From NCBI RefSeq assembly GCF_038449125.1, contig NZ_CP151800.1, positions 2,948,406 through 3,012,405 on the forward strand: a DNA stretch of 64,000 nucleotides, read 5' to 3'. The translations under genes were made by a program, and so were the position numbers. Source of the stretch: Kosakonia sp. BYX6 (lineage in GTDB: Bacteria > Pseudomonadota > Gammaproteobacteria > Enterobacterales > Enterobacteriaceae). Under the pieces are notes generated by a model. It searched no databases. It had not been told where the DNA came from and saw only the letters and a list, made by a program, of their open reading frames with translations. Positions 25,449 through 33,659 of this stretch are shown piece after piece (within the stretch, counting starts at the first letter, position 1; each line of letters begins with the position of its first letter).

Positions 25449-25787
25449 CCATTCAATTTCAATATAGCCAACTATATTGTTATATATACTCTATAAAATA
25501 TACATTACCTATATTATTTTAATTATATGTCTTTGAGGAGAGTGTATAGCCCGCCCTATAGGCATTCAGGACAGAAAGTTTATTTGAAATAGTATCAGGA
25601 TAGGAACTAAAATCGACGAAAGAAACCATGCCCCCGCACTTGGATTCATTTTTTTCGCAGATAAAGAATGGTTATGATCATTTCAATTTGATTCATCCAG
25701 TAACACTGGACTGGCATAACCACTAGTTTGCAAATACAAAAAAAATGAGAAATCTAAGAAACTCCCCTAAAACAAAAACCAAATCAA
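25449..25787. other. No gene visible (340 bp)
   Basis: Very AT-rich prophage sequence upstream of the GNAT fragment. No supported reading frame, RNA gene or clear terminator was seen. Confidence 0.4.
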
Positions 25788-26159
25788 TTAATGTTTATTT
25801 TTATAAAAAAACCAGCAAATAATAAAATGAATGCATTGTTTTTTTTTACGATTATCCTTGCGTGTAATTATGAGCTGCGCCGTTGCGGTCGGTACATAAC
25901 GAGCCGCATGCTCAGCGGCAGCGATAAGTTGTTGATTGGTCATAATCGTAAATACTCCAAGATTTGGTGCGATATCAGGCCCGTGACGTATGAGATTACC
26001 TTTGCGAACGGCCTCTCGAATGTATTTCTCGGCGGTGCTCCGGTGGAGTTTGAACATATTCATCACATCACCGGTGACCAGCCGACCGCGATACCGCGTT
26101 TCGTCGATGGTTACGTTTATGCAGGCCTCGCGCTCCTCGGGGGTGTTTGGTCTTGGCAT
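25788..26159 (-). CDS. Small phage winged-helix-like DNA-binding protein, probably 3'-truncated
   Basis: The 123-aa frame has MPRPNTPEEREACINVTIDE, then a helix-turn-helix-like region GDVMNMFKLHRSTAEKYIREAV, KGNLIRHGPDIAPNLGVFTI and TAQLIITRKDNRK. The last 17 codons (QCIHFIICWFFYKNKH) are low-complexity read-through of AT-rich DNA, which suggests that the natural 3' end was lost. It is transcribed away from the integrase, so it is an early-region regulator or replication helper. Confidence 0.5.
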   Translation of the reverse strand: MPRPNTPEEREACINVTIDETRYRGRLVTGDVMNMFKLHRSTAEKYIREAVRKGNLIRHGPDIAPNLGVFTIMTNQQLIAAAEHAARYVPTATAQLIITRKDNRKKKQCIHFIICWFFYKNKH

Positions 26160-26356
26160 CTCGTTACGCCCTCCCCTTAAAACCGTGCCAGTTCCCGTCT
26201 AAGCAGTGCGAGGCGCTGGCCCGTTCTGGTATCTCATTCGTCAGGCGCCGGGACGGACGCCCGCGAGTGACATGGACACATGTAAACGCAACATTGTCAG
26301 GCGCAAGAGAACCGGCAGCCTCAATGGATGAACAACCCAACTTTGACGCAATTTGA
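26147..26356 (+). pseudogene. Pre-integrase small gene (DUF4224-like), 5'-truncated
   Basis: The frame reads FPSKQCEALARSGISFVRRR, DGRPRVTWTHVNATLSG and EQPNFDAI, like the short DNA-binding proteins encoded directly before many phage integrases. The first residues (MVLASRYALPLK) do not look native, and the frame begins inside the divergent winged-helix gene, so the 5' end seems replaced. Its stop lies just before the integrase start. Confidence 0.5.
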
Positions 26357-26358
26357 TT

Positions 26359-27378
26359 ATGGCCAGAAGAAGAAAAAACCCTGACGACAATAAACTGCCG
26401 CCAAGAGTTTATAAAACGAAATATTGCTATTACTACAAGCCGACGTCTAAAGAGAGCATTTCACTCGGCAAGTTAACAATGACAATGGCACAGCTGTGGG
26501 CCAAACACGATGCCTTGTTGCTGGAAATGTCCGACGTAATGACGTTCGAAAAACTGTGGCGGAAGTTTCTCAACAGCCCGGCATTTGCAGACCTGAGCGC
26601 GAGAACGCAATCGGACTACCATCAGCATGAAAAAAAGCTGATCGCAGTGTTCGGCAAAGTAAAAGCCGACAACATTAAACCAGAGCATGTACGGGCCTTC
26701 ATGGATAAACGAGGTATGCAAAGCAGAACTCAGGCCAACCACGAGATGAGCAGCATGTCACGCACTTATCTCTGGGGTTATGAGCGTGGCTACGTCAAAG
26801 GCAACTCATGCCAAGGCGTGAGCAAATTTCCAAAGGTTGATCGCGACGTTTATATTTCAGATGAGCACTATTATGCAATTTATGAGGCAGCAGTAAAAAA
26901 GCTAAAAATAGCAATGGAGATCTCATATCTTTGTGCAGTTCGCGAGGGTGATATTTTCGATCTTCAATGGGGAGATATCAGAAAAGAAGGGATCTTTATT
27001 GAGCAGAACAAGACAGGGAAAAAACAAATTAAACAGTAGACTGACCGGCTGGCAGTCAGCATCAATATGGCGCGCGAATGGGCAAACGGAAACATGACGG
27101 GATTTGTCATTCCGGGGCCGACCGGCGGGCGAATGAATAAACGGACCTTTAACAAATGGTGGGTAGCCGCGAAAAGAGAAGCAGAGAGGAAGCTGGGTTG
27201 CAGCATAACCGGAACCTTTCACGACATAAAAGCAAAATCGATATCGGATTACGAGGGCAGCAGCAAAGACAAGCAGTTATTCAGCGGGCATAAAACAGAA
27301 GGGCAGGCGCTGGTTTACGACCGTAAAACAAAGATCACACCAACACTACAACCAACCACTGAACGGTCGGATTTGTGA
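26359..27378 (+). pseudogene. Tyrosine recombinase (phage integrase) with an in-frame amber codon
   Basis: The start at 26359 gives MARRRKNPDDNKLPPRVYKTK, followed by an SAM-like core-binding domain (TFEKLWRKFLNSPAFADLSA). The catalytic domain has Arg in CAVREGDI, Lys in NKTGKKQIK, HDIKAK (box II, a HxxK variant) and GHKTEGQALVYDR with the Tyr nucleophile. TAG at 27037-27039 after KQIKQ splits it; the same frame continues TDRLAVSINMAREWANG to the end. One change from TGG (Trp) would explain it. Without suppression the protein lacks its nucleophile, so the element is locked in place. Confidence 0.85.
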
Positions 27379-27403
27379 AAAATATTCTACGAACATTCTA
27401 CGA

Positions 27404-27443
27404 AGCCAAAAAACAAGGGGTTACCTTTCGGTAACCCCTTGTT
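27404..27443 (-). terminator. serT terminator
   Basis: A perfect 14-bp stem with a TTTC loop (27412-27443 on the plus strand) is followed on the minus strand by TTTTTTGG. It directly follows the tRNA 3' end. A near-copy sits at the left prophage end. Confidence 0.85.
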
Positions 27444-27509
27444 AAATATGGCGGAAGCGCAGAGATTCGAACTCTGGAACCCTTTCGGGTCGCCGGTTTT
27501 CAAGACCGG
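27444..27509 (-). repeat. Right attachment-site repeat within serT
   Basis: This is identical over 66 bp to 18831-18896. It covers the serT 3' half including the anticodon loop, so the incoming phage rebuilt the tRNA gene at this end. Confidence 0.93.
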
Positions 27510-27536
27510 TGCCTTCAACCGCTCGGCCACACTTCC
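27449..27536 (-). tRNA. serT: tRNA-Ser (anticodon UGA)
   Basis: The 88-nt class II tRNA has acceptor GGAAGTG pairing with CGCTTCC (one mismatch/GU zone), anticodon loop CTTGAAAAC with anticodon TGA, a long variable arm (GACCCGAAAGGGTTC), TTCGAAT in the T loop and an encoded CCA. It matches E. coli serT, which also neighbours yccA. It serves as the phage attachment site. Confidence 0.97.
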
Positions 27537-27679
27537 GGTGTGAGGCGCACTATAAACATCCCTGAGTCTCCTGTAAAGCTTGAGTATGTTTATTTGCCTG
27601 AAAAATCATCAAAAACGCGTTGTTCGCCTGAAATATCAACACAATGATCATTTGTGCAGCACAATTGATGCTAAATCAC

Positions 27680-29308
27680 TCAATGCTTCTTGATGTACAT
27701 ATCCTTTGTCAGGAAGTAACCCAAGCTATCAGGATCAAAACCGCCTACCCAAGGCTTCACAAGATGCGTACGCACATAGTGATAGATAGGGATAGCAGGT
27801 ACATCCTGGCCCAAAATCTCTTCTGCTTGCTGATAGTATTTACCGCGTTCAGTAACGTCCTTCGCTTTCGCTGCATTGTGCAATGCTTCGTCGTACGCAG
27901 GATTACTGTATTTGCTGGTGTTTTCGCTATCGCCAGTACGGAAGTTATTCAGAAAAGTCGCTGCATCATCATAATCGGCAATCCAGGCATAGCGCACCGC
28001 GTCAAAGTTACCGGTGTGCATTGTATCGAGCATGGTTTTCCACTCTTGATTCTGCAATTTTGCCTCAACGCCAAGGTTTTTCTTCCACATTGAGCTGGCT
28101 GCAATCGCAATACGCTGATGGGTTTCCATGGTGTTGTAGAGCAGATTGAAACTGAGTGGATGAACATCATTGAAGCCGGCCTCATTAAGCAGCTTTTTCG
28201 CTTCCGCGAGGCGCTTTTCCCGTGGCCAGAAGGCGTAATCCGGCGAGGCGATTTTCACACCACCGATTTCCGGCTGGCTGATCGCCCATGCCGGACGCTG
28301 CCCCTGCCCCATCACTTTATCTGCGATGATATTTTTATCCAGAGCCATATTAAGTGCGCGGCGCACTCGCGGATCGTTAAATGGCGGCTTTGTGGTATTG
28401 AACTCGTAGTAATAGGTCGCCAGTTGAGGGTCAACATGCACCTGGTCGCCCAACGTTTTTTGCAACTGTACGAACTGGTTCACGGGAATAGTATTCGTAA
28501 TATCGATCTCACCGGCTTTATAGCGATTAATATCTGCCGTTTCAGCATTGATAGGAAGGTAAGTGACTTTGTTTATTACTGTTGCTTTGTTATTCCAATA
28601 ACGCGCGTTGCGCTCGGCAACAATGCGTTCATTCACTACCCAGCCAGTGACCTTATAGGCGCCGCTAGTCACAATATGTTCCGGTTTCGTCCATTTTTCA
28701 CTGAATCGATTAACCAACACTTTATCCACTGGCACCAGAGAGGGATGCGCCAGCATCGGCAAAAAAGAGGCTGTCGGTTGGGTTAGTGTGATTTCCAGTG
28801 TCGAATCATCCAGTGCCTTTACCCCCAGCGTATCGGGAGACATTTTGCCTTGCGCAATCTCGGTCGCATTAACGATATGCATATTGCCAGGATAACTGGC
28901 GTACGGCGATGCGGTTTTCGGATCAACCAGACGCTGCCAACTCCAAACCACATCTTTCGCGGTAATGGCGGTACCATCAGACCAAGTGATACCGGGGCGT
29001 AGGTGGAATATCCAGACAGTGTTGTCTTTGTTTTCCCATTTTTCTGCCAGCCGAGGCTCAATGGAGCCGTCTTTTCTGACCGCCACCAGCCCATCGAATA
29101 TGTCGCTGATAATATTGAATTCGACATCACTCTCCACTTTATGTGGATCCAGAGATGCGGGTTCGCTGCCATTGTTACGTACCAATTCCTGTTTATCCGC
29201 CAACTCAGTCCCAGCTGGCACCGTCGCTGCATAAGTGCCAGTACAAACGCACAAGATGCTGACAGTTAATAAAGAGCGAGCAATGTGATTTCGTGTTTGT
29301 TGTTTCAT
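27680..29308 (-). CDS. Periplasmic peptide-binding protein (OppA/MppA family), orphan
   Basis: The 542-aa protein has a signal peptide (cleavage after TYA), then NNGSEPASLDPHKVESDVEF, the family signature in LRPGITWSDGTAITAKDVVW, VRRALNMALDKNIIADKV and RYAWIADYDDAATFL. It is an SBP_bac_5 protein that should bind oligopeptides or murein tripeptide for import. No permease or ATPase genes lie next to it, so like MppA it probably works with the Opp or Dpp transporter encoded elsewhere. It sits between serT and yccA, where E. coli K-12 has no such gene. Confidence 0.88.
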   Translation of the reverse strand: MKQQTRNHIARSLLTVSILCVCTGTYAATVPAGTELADKQELVRNNGSEPASLDPHKVESDVEFNIISDIFDGLVAVRKDGSIEPRLAEKWENKDNTVWIFHLRPGITWSDGTAITAKDVVWSWQRLVDPKTASPYASYPGNMHIVNATEIAQGKMSPDTLGVKALDDSTLEITLTQPTASFLPMLAHPSLVPVDKVLVNRFSEKWTKPEHIVTSGAYKVTGWVVNERIVAERNARYWNNKATVINKVTYLPINAETADINRYKAGEIDITNTIPVNQFVQLQKTLGDQVHVDPQLATYYYEFNTTKPPFNDPRVRRALNMALDKNIIADKVMGQGQRPAWAISQPEIGGVKIASPDYAFWPREKRLAEAKKLLNEAGFNDVHPLSFNLLYNTMETHQRIAIAASSMWKKNLGVEAKLQNQEWKTMLDTMHTGNFDAVRYAWIADYDDAATFLNNFRTGDSENTSKYSNPAYDEALHNAAKAKDVTERGKYYQQAEEILGQDVPAIPIYHYVRTHLVKPWVGGFDPDSLGYFLTKDMYIKKH

Positions 29309-29496
29309 GTCCCTTTCGCCTTAGAAATTAATATTATGACAATGCGTTTACACTCTTAGCGTTCTAAAGGTTAGACGGCAATAAATTTCAGTGACATATA
29401 AGACACAAATATGGATCTCGCTCACATTTACCTCTTTACGCCATTTTTTGGCAGTTTCAATACTGGAACCATTGTCGCAATGGGCTTGACGTATGA

Positions 29497-29545
29497 GTAA
29501 AGATGGGTAAAACAGCTTTGTCAGTAAGCGAGTCTTTCCTAGACT
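29497..29545 (+). promoter_or_regulatory. CpxR box and promoter of yccA
   Basis: GTAAA-N5-GTAAA at 29497-29511 matches the CpxR consensus exactly. It is followed by TTGTCA (29518-29523) and TAGACT (29540-29545) with 16-bp spacing. yccA is reported as a Cpx-regulated gene in E. coli, so envelope stress should raise its expression. Confidence 0.75.
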
Positions 29546-29581
29546 CCAGTGCTAATTACATCTGTCATAAGAGAGTGACTC

Positions 29582-30241
29582 ATGGATCGTCTTATTACTT
29601 CTTCGCGTGAACGCGCATCCCTGCTGAGCACGCACAAAGTCCTTCGCAATACCTATTTTCTTCTCAGTCTAACACTGGCATTTTCCGCTATCACAGCAAC
29701 GGCCAGCACAGTGCTCATGCTGTCTTCTCCGGGTTTAATCCTGACGCTGGTGGGTATGTACGGCCTGATGTTCCTGACATATAAACTGGCGAACAAACCG
29801 AGCGGCATCCTGGCTGCGTTCGCATTTACTGGTTTCCTTGGTTATATCCTGGGGCCAATCCTGAATGCTTATCTGTCGGCCGGAATGGGCGACATCATCG
29901 GGCTGGCGCTTGGCGGCACTGCGCTGGTGTTCTTCTGCTGTTCCGCTTACGTACTAACAACGCGCAAAGATATGTCATTCCTCGGCGGTATGCTGATGGC
30001 GGGCGTTGTCGTAGTGCTGATCGGTATGGTAGCGAACATTTTCCTGCAGTTACCCGCCTTGCACCTGGCGATTAGCGCGGTATTCATCCTGATTTCCAGC
30101 GGCGCAATTTTGTTTGAAACCAGCAATATCATTCACGGCGGTGAAACGAACTATATTCGTGCCACTGTTAGCCTGTATGTATCGCTATACAACATTTTCG
30201 TGAGCCTGCTGAGCATTCTGGGTTTCGCCAGCAGAGATTAA
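29582..30241 (+). CDS. yccA: FtsH-modulating inner-membrane protein YccA
   Basis: The 219-aa BAX-inhibitor-1 family protein has seven predicted membrane helices, a cytoplasmic N-terminus ([20 protein letters not shown]) and the final [21 protein letters not shown]. In E. coli YccA is a substrate and inhibitor of the FtsH protease and protects a jammed SecY translocon. A CpxR box and promoter lie upstream, and an intrinsic terminator follows. Length equals the E. coli protein. Confidence 0.96.
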   Translation: MDRLITSSRERASLLSTHKVLRNTYFLLSLTLAFSAITATASTVLMLSSPGLILTLVGMYGLMFLTYKLANKPSGILAAFAFTGFLGYILGPILNAYLSAGMGDIIGLALGGTALVFFCCSAYVLTTRKDMSFLGGMLMAGVVVVLIGMVANIFLQLPALHLAISAVFILISSGAILFETSNIIHGGETNYIRATVSLYVSLYNIFVSLLSILGFASRD

Positions 30242-30261
30242 ACAAAAATCCTACGCCTCAA

Positions 30262-30289
30262 GCCTCGCTTATGCGGGGCTTTTTTTTTT
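30262..30289 (+). terminator. Terminator after yccA
   Basis: GCCTCGC and GCGGGGC pair (one GT) around a 4-base loop, followed by a run of ten T. Confidence 0.88.
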
Positions 30290-30329
30290 GCTACACTCCC
30301 GCCGTTATTGACTGATGTTGTGAAAACCT

Positions 30330-30659
30330 ATGTTGATCTTTGAAGGCAAAGAAATAGAAACCGATAGCGAAGGTTATTTGAAAGACACCTCGTTGTGGAG
30401 CGAAGCACTGGCGCAAGTTATCGCTGCAAAAGAGAGTATTTCACTCTCGGCTGAGCACTGGGAAGTGGTGCGATTCGTGCGTGACTTTTACCTGGAATTC
30501 AATACATCCCCCGCCATCCGCATGCTGGTGAAAGCCATGGCGAATAAATATGGCGAAGAGAAAGGTAACAGCCGTTATCTGTATCGCCTGTTCCCGAAAG
30601 GGCCGGCTAAGCAGGCGACAAAAATCGCCGGCCTGCCAAAACCGGTGAAATGCATTTAA
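30330..30659 (+). CDS. tusE: Sulfur-relay protein TusE
   Basis: The 109-aa DsrC-family protein has [31 protein letters not shown] and the C-terminal KPVKCI, where the penultimate Cys is the persulfide carrier. TusE takes sulfur from TusBCD and hands it to MnmA for 2-thiouridine at the tRNA wobble position. It converges with acyP, and the two stop codons overlap. Confidence 0.96.
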   Translation: MLIFEGKEIETDSEGYLKDTSLWSEALAQVIAAKESISLSAEHWEVVRFVRDFYLEFNTSPAIRMLVKAMANKYGEEKGNSRYLYRLFPKGPAKQATKIAGLPKPVKCI

Positions 30660-30937
30660 TAGCGGATACCGAAGTCAGGCCATTCTCTATCGGGTTGATA
30701 TGGTTCGCTCAGAACTCTGTCAACCCGAGCACTGCGAGGTCCACCGGCTTTCAACCACTCAATTAATTTATCGACGTTTTCCGCCTCACCGCAGGCAACA
30801 ACCTCTACGCTGCCGTCATCCAGGTTACGGGCATAGCCTGTCAGTCCCAACCGCTGTGCTTCATGCTGCGTGGTATAACGGAATCCAACACCCTGCACGA
30901 CTCCGTGTACCCAGGCGATTGTGCAAACTTGTGTCAT
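30656..30937 (-). CDS. acyP: Acylphosphatase
   Basis: The 93-aa protein has the acylphosphatase signature [18 protein letters not shown] with catalytic Arg, and [17 protein letters not shown] with catalytic Asn. It hydrolyses acyl phosphates such as carbamoyl or acetyl phosphate in the cytoplasm. The start at 30937 has a strong GGAGG upstream; the open frame continues to 31477 only as antisense of rlmI. It diverges from rlmI by 92 bp. Confidence 0.95.
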   Translation of the reverse strand: MTQVCTIAWVHGVVQGVGFRYTTQHEAQRLGLTGYARNLDDGSVEVVACGEAENVDKLIEWLKAGGPRSARVDRVLSEPYQPDREWPDFGIRY

Positions 30938-31029
30938 CTCTATCCTCCTTTCAATGCGGGCACATTGCATTTGCCCGGCGAACCCGTGACAATAGCGCCC
31001 ATTTTCTTCAGTTTTCAGAATAGCCGAAT

Positions 31030-32220
31030 ATGAGTGTACGTTTAGTGTTAGCCAAAGGGCGCGAGAAGTCATTGTTGCGTCGTCACCCTTGGGTCTTCTC
31101 CGGCGCCGTCGCGCGAATGGAAGGCAAAGCCAGTCTCGGTGAAACCGTAGATATCGTCGATCATCAAGGTAAATGGCTGGCGCGGGGTGCGTTGTCACCC
31201 GCATCGCAGATCCGTGCCCGCGTCTGGACCTTCGATAAAGATGAAAGCATTGATATCGCCTTCTTTTCGCGCCGTTTGCAACAGGCGCAGCAGTGGCGCG
31301 ACTGGCTTGCTCAGCGTGATGGGCTTGATAGTTATCGCCTGATTGCAGGTGAATCCGACGGATTACCAGGCGTAACAATTGACCTCTTCGGCGATTTCCT
31401 CGTAATGCAATTACTGAGCGCGGGCGCAGAATACCAGCGTCCGGCCATAATTTCCGCGCTACAAACGCTCTACCCACAATGCGCTATTTATGATCGCAGC
31501 GATGTCGCGGTACGTAAAAAAGAGGGGCTGGAGCTGACACAAGGTCCGGTTCTGGGCGAATTGCCTCCAGCATTGCTCCCGATTGAAGAGAACGGCATGA
31601 AACTGTATGTCGATATTCAGGGCGGGCATAAAACCGGTTATTACCTCGATCAGCGCGATAGCCGGCTGGCGACTCGCCGCTACGTGGCGGACAAACGTGT
31701 TCTGAACTGTTTTTCTTACACCGGCGGTTTTGCCGTTTCCGCATTGATGGGCGGCTGTCGCCAGGTTGTCAGCGTGGATACCTCGCAGGAAGCGCTGGAT
31801 GTCGCAAAACAGAACGTTACACTGAACAAACTGGATCTGAACAAAGCGGAATTTGTGCGCGACGATGTATTCAAACTGCTGCGTAAATACCGCGATCAGG
31901 GAGAAACATTCGATGTGATCGTGATGGATCCGCCGAAGTTTGTGGAAAACAAAAGCCAGTTGATGGGCGCATGCCGCGGCTATAAGGACATCAACATGCT
32001 TGCGATTCAGTTGCTGAATCCGGGCGGTGTGCTGTTAACTTTCTCCTGTTCAGGTTTGATGACCACAGATTTATTTCAGAAAATCATCGCCGATGCCGCA
32101 TTAGATGCTGGTCGTGATATACAATTTATAGAGCAGTTCCGTCAGGCCGCCGATCATCCGGTGATCGCTACCTACCCGGAAGGGCTCTATCTGAAAGGGT
32201 TTGCCTGTCGCGTCATGTAA
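31030..32220 (+). CDS. rlmI: 23S rRNA m5C1962 methyltransferase RlmI
   Basis: The 396-aa protein has an N-terminal PUA domain ([20 protein letters not shown]), a middle domain with [15 protein letters not shown], and a SAM-binding Rossmann fold with [17 protein letters not shown], the motif [17 protein letters not shown] and the catalytic TFSCSGLMT. It methylates C1962 of 23S rRNA using S-adenosylmethionine. Length is identical to the E. coli enzyme. The hspQ heat-shock promoter begins at its stop codon. Confidence 0.96.
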   Translation: MSVRLVLAKGREKSLLRRHPWVFSGAVARMEGKASLGETVDIVDHQGKWLARGALSPASQIRARVWTFDKDESIDIAFFSRRLQQAQQWRDWLAQRDGLDSYRLIAGESDGLPGVTIDLFGDFLVMQLLSAGAEYQRPAIISALQTLYPQCAIYDRSDVAVRKKEGLELTQGPVLGELPPALLPIEENGMKLYVDIQGGHKTGYYLDQRDSRLATRRYVADKRVLNCFSYTGGFAVSALMGGCRQVVSVDTSQEALDVAKQNVTLNKLDLNKAEFVRDDVFKLLRKYRDQGETFDVIVMDPPKFVENKSQLMGACRGYKDINMLAIQLLNPGGVLLTFSCSGLMTTDLFQKIIADAALDAGRDIQFIEQFRQAADHPVIATYPEGLYLKGFACRVM

Positions 32221-32248
32221 CTTGAATTTTGGAGCCGCGCCCCCACAT
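32221..32248 (+). promoter_or_regulatory. Sigma-32 (heat-shock) promoter of hspQ
   Basis: CTTGAAT (32221-32227) and CCCCACAT (32241-32248) match the sigma-32 -35 and -10 elements with 13-bp spacing. The downstream gene hspQ is a known heat-shock gene. Confidence 0.82.
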
Positions 32249-32262
32249 TTGAGGGTATCTAA

Positions 32263-32598
<336 letters not shown>

Positions 32599-32600
32599 AT

Positions 32601-32630
32601 ATACCCCGCATCAGCGGGGTATATTTATTT
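32601..32630 (+). terminator. Terminator between hspQ and yccU
   Basis: Arms ATACCCCGC and GCGGGGTAT pair perfectly around ATCA, followed by ATTTATTT. It serves hspQ and may act in both directions between the convergent genes. Confidence 0.8.
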
Positions 32631-33038
32631 CGCTAAACCCAGCCGTGGGATTTCAATCGCCGGGCAACGATCCATCACCACTTGCAACCCTGCTTCACGA
32701 GCCAGCACAGCAGCCTGTTCGTTAATAACGCCCAACTGCATCCACAGCGTTTTCGCGCCTACAGCGATAGCTTCCTGCGCTACGCTCCACGCGGCCTCCG
32801 AGTTGCGGAAGACATCGACCATATCAATTTTTTCCGGCACATCAGCCAATGTTGCATAACCCTGTTGTCCCAACAGTGTGCCACCCGCTACTTTTGGCGA
32901 AACGGGGATCACATGATAGCCCTGATCCAGTAAGTACTTCATTACGCGATAGCTTGGACGGTCAGGTTTGTCACTTGCCCCGACCAATGCAATTGTCTGA
33001 GTCGATTGTAAAATCTCGGCGATATCGGTTTCTTTCAT
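32625..33038 (-). CDS. yccU: CoA-binding-domain protein YccU
   Basis: The 137-aa single Rossmann domain protein of the CoA_binding type has [46 protein letters not shown] and [16 protein letters not shown], with the family Cys in [10 protein letters not shown]. It is probably a cytoplasmic CoA- or acyl-CoA-binding protein; its physiological role in E. coli is not established. It is convergent with hspQ. Confidence 0.92.
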   Translation of the reverse strand: MKETDIAEILQSTQTIALVGASDKPDRPSYRVMKYLLDQGYHVIPVSPKVAGGTLLGQQGYATLADVPEKIDMVDVFRNSEAAWSVAQEAIAVGAKTLWMQLGVINEQAAVLAREAGLQVVMDRCPAIEIPRLGLAK

Positions 33039-33174
33039 GGTTTCCTCCGGGCGATTTCACAAAGTGTAAATCAAACGGGCAAACTCGACCATTTTCCGTT
33101 TTTTTTACCGGCTTCTCTTGCAGCATCAGGCGCTTCCAGTAATCTGTAGCAAAAATCACTGATGGAAGCGGATT

Positions 33175-33633
33175 ATGGAATTAACAACTCGCACTTTACC
33201 TGTGCGCAAACATATTGCGTTGGTCGCACATGACCATTGTAAGCAGATGTTGATGAAGTGGGTGGAGCGGCATCAGCCCGTGCTGGCTGCGCATGAACTC
33301 TACGCGACCGGCACAACCGGTAATTTGATTCAGCGCGCAACCGGGCTTAATGTGAACGCGATGTTGAGTGGGCCGATGGGCGGCGATCAGCAGGTAGGCG
33401 CGCTGATTTCGGAAGGTAAAATCGATGTCCTGATTTTTTTCTGGGATCCGTTAAATGCGGTGCCGCACGATCCTGACGTGAAAGCGTTACTGCGTTTGGC
33501 CACAGTTTGGAATATTCCGGTCGCGACTAACTTGTCTACCGCCGATTTCATTATTGAATCCCCACAATTCAACAATAGCGTCGACATCCTGATCCCGGAT
33601 TATCAACGCTACCTTGCCGAACGGCTGAAATAA
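33175..33633 (+). CDS. mgsA: Methylglyoxal synthase
   Basis: The 152-aa protein has the MGS fold: [35 protein letters not shown] (phosphate site) and [20 protein letters not shown] with the catalytic Asp in GGDQQ, then [20 protein letters not shown]. It converts dihydroxyacetone phosphate to methylglyoxal and phosphate, the bypass that relieves sugar-phosphate stress. It converges with helD; a GC-rich GGCGGC-CACA-GCCGCC stem lies between them. Confidence 0.97.
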   Translation: MELTTRTLPVRKHIALVAHDHCKQMLMKWVERHQPVLAAHELYATGTTGNLIQRATGLNVNAMLSGPMGGDQQVGALISEGKIDVLIFFWDPLNAVPHDPDVKALLRLATVWNIPVATNLSTADFIIESPQFNNSVDILIPDYQRYLAERLK

Positions 33634-33659
33634 ATACGGGCGGCCACAGCCGCCTGTAC

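Larger units (their letters stand above)
18831..27509. mobile_element. Decayed prophage integrated at serT
   Basis: An 8.6-kb element is bounded by a perfect 66-bp direct repeat of the serT 3' half (18831-18896 and 27444-27509). It contains a tyrosine integrase pseudogene next to the intact tRNA, a truncated pre-integrase gene, early-gene scraps (winged-helix protein, DUF1367-type, C5-methyltransferase), small and large terminase pseudogenes, and tail-fibre fragments. Head, portal and most tail genes are gone. A toxin/partner pair (plus strand) and a 219-aa gene look intact. It cannot excise or package itself. Confidence 0.9.

Noticed and set aside
21028-27039. Amber-codon reassignment by the phage
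   Set aside because: The same genes also have frameshifts, a TGA stop and deletions, so decay explains the TAG codons without recoding.
30938-31477. N-terminal extension of acyP to 273 codons
   Set aside because: It would overlap rlmI in antisense. The ATG at 30937 has a strong GGAGG and gives the normal 93-aa acylphosphatase.
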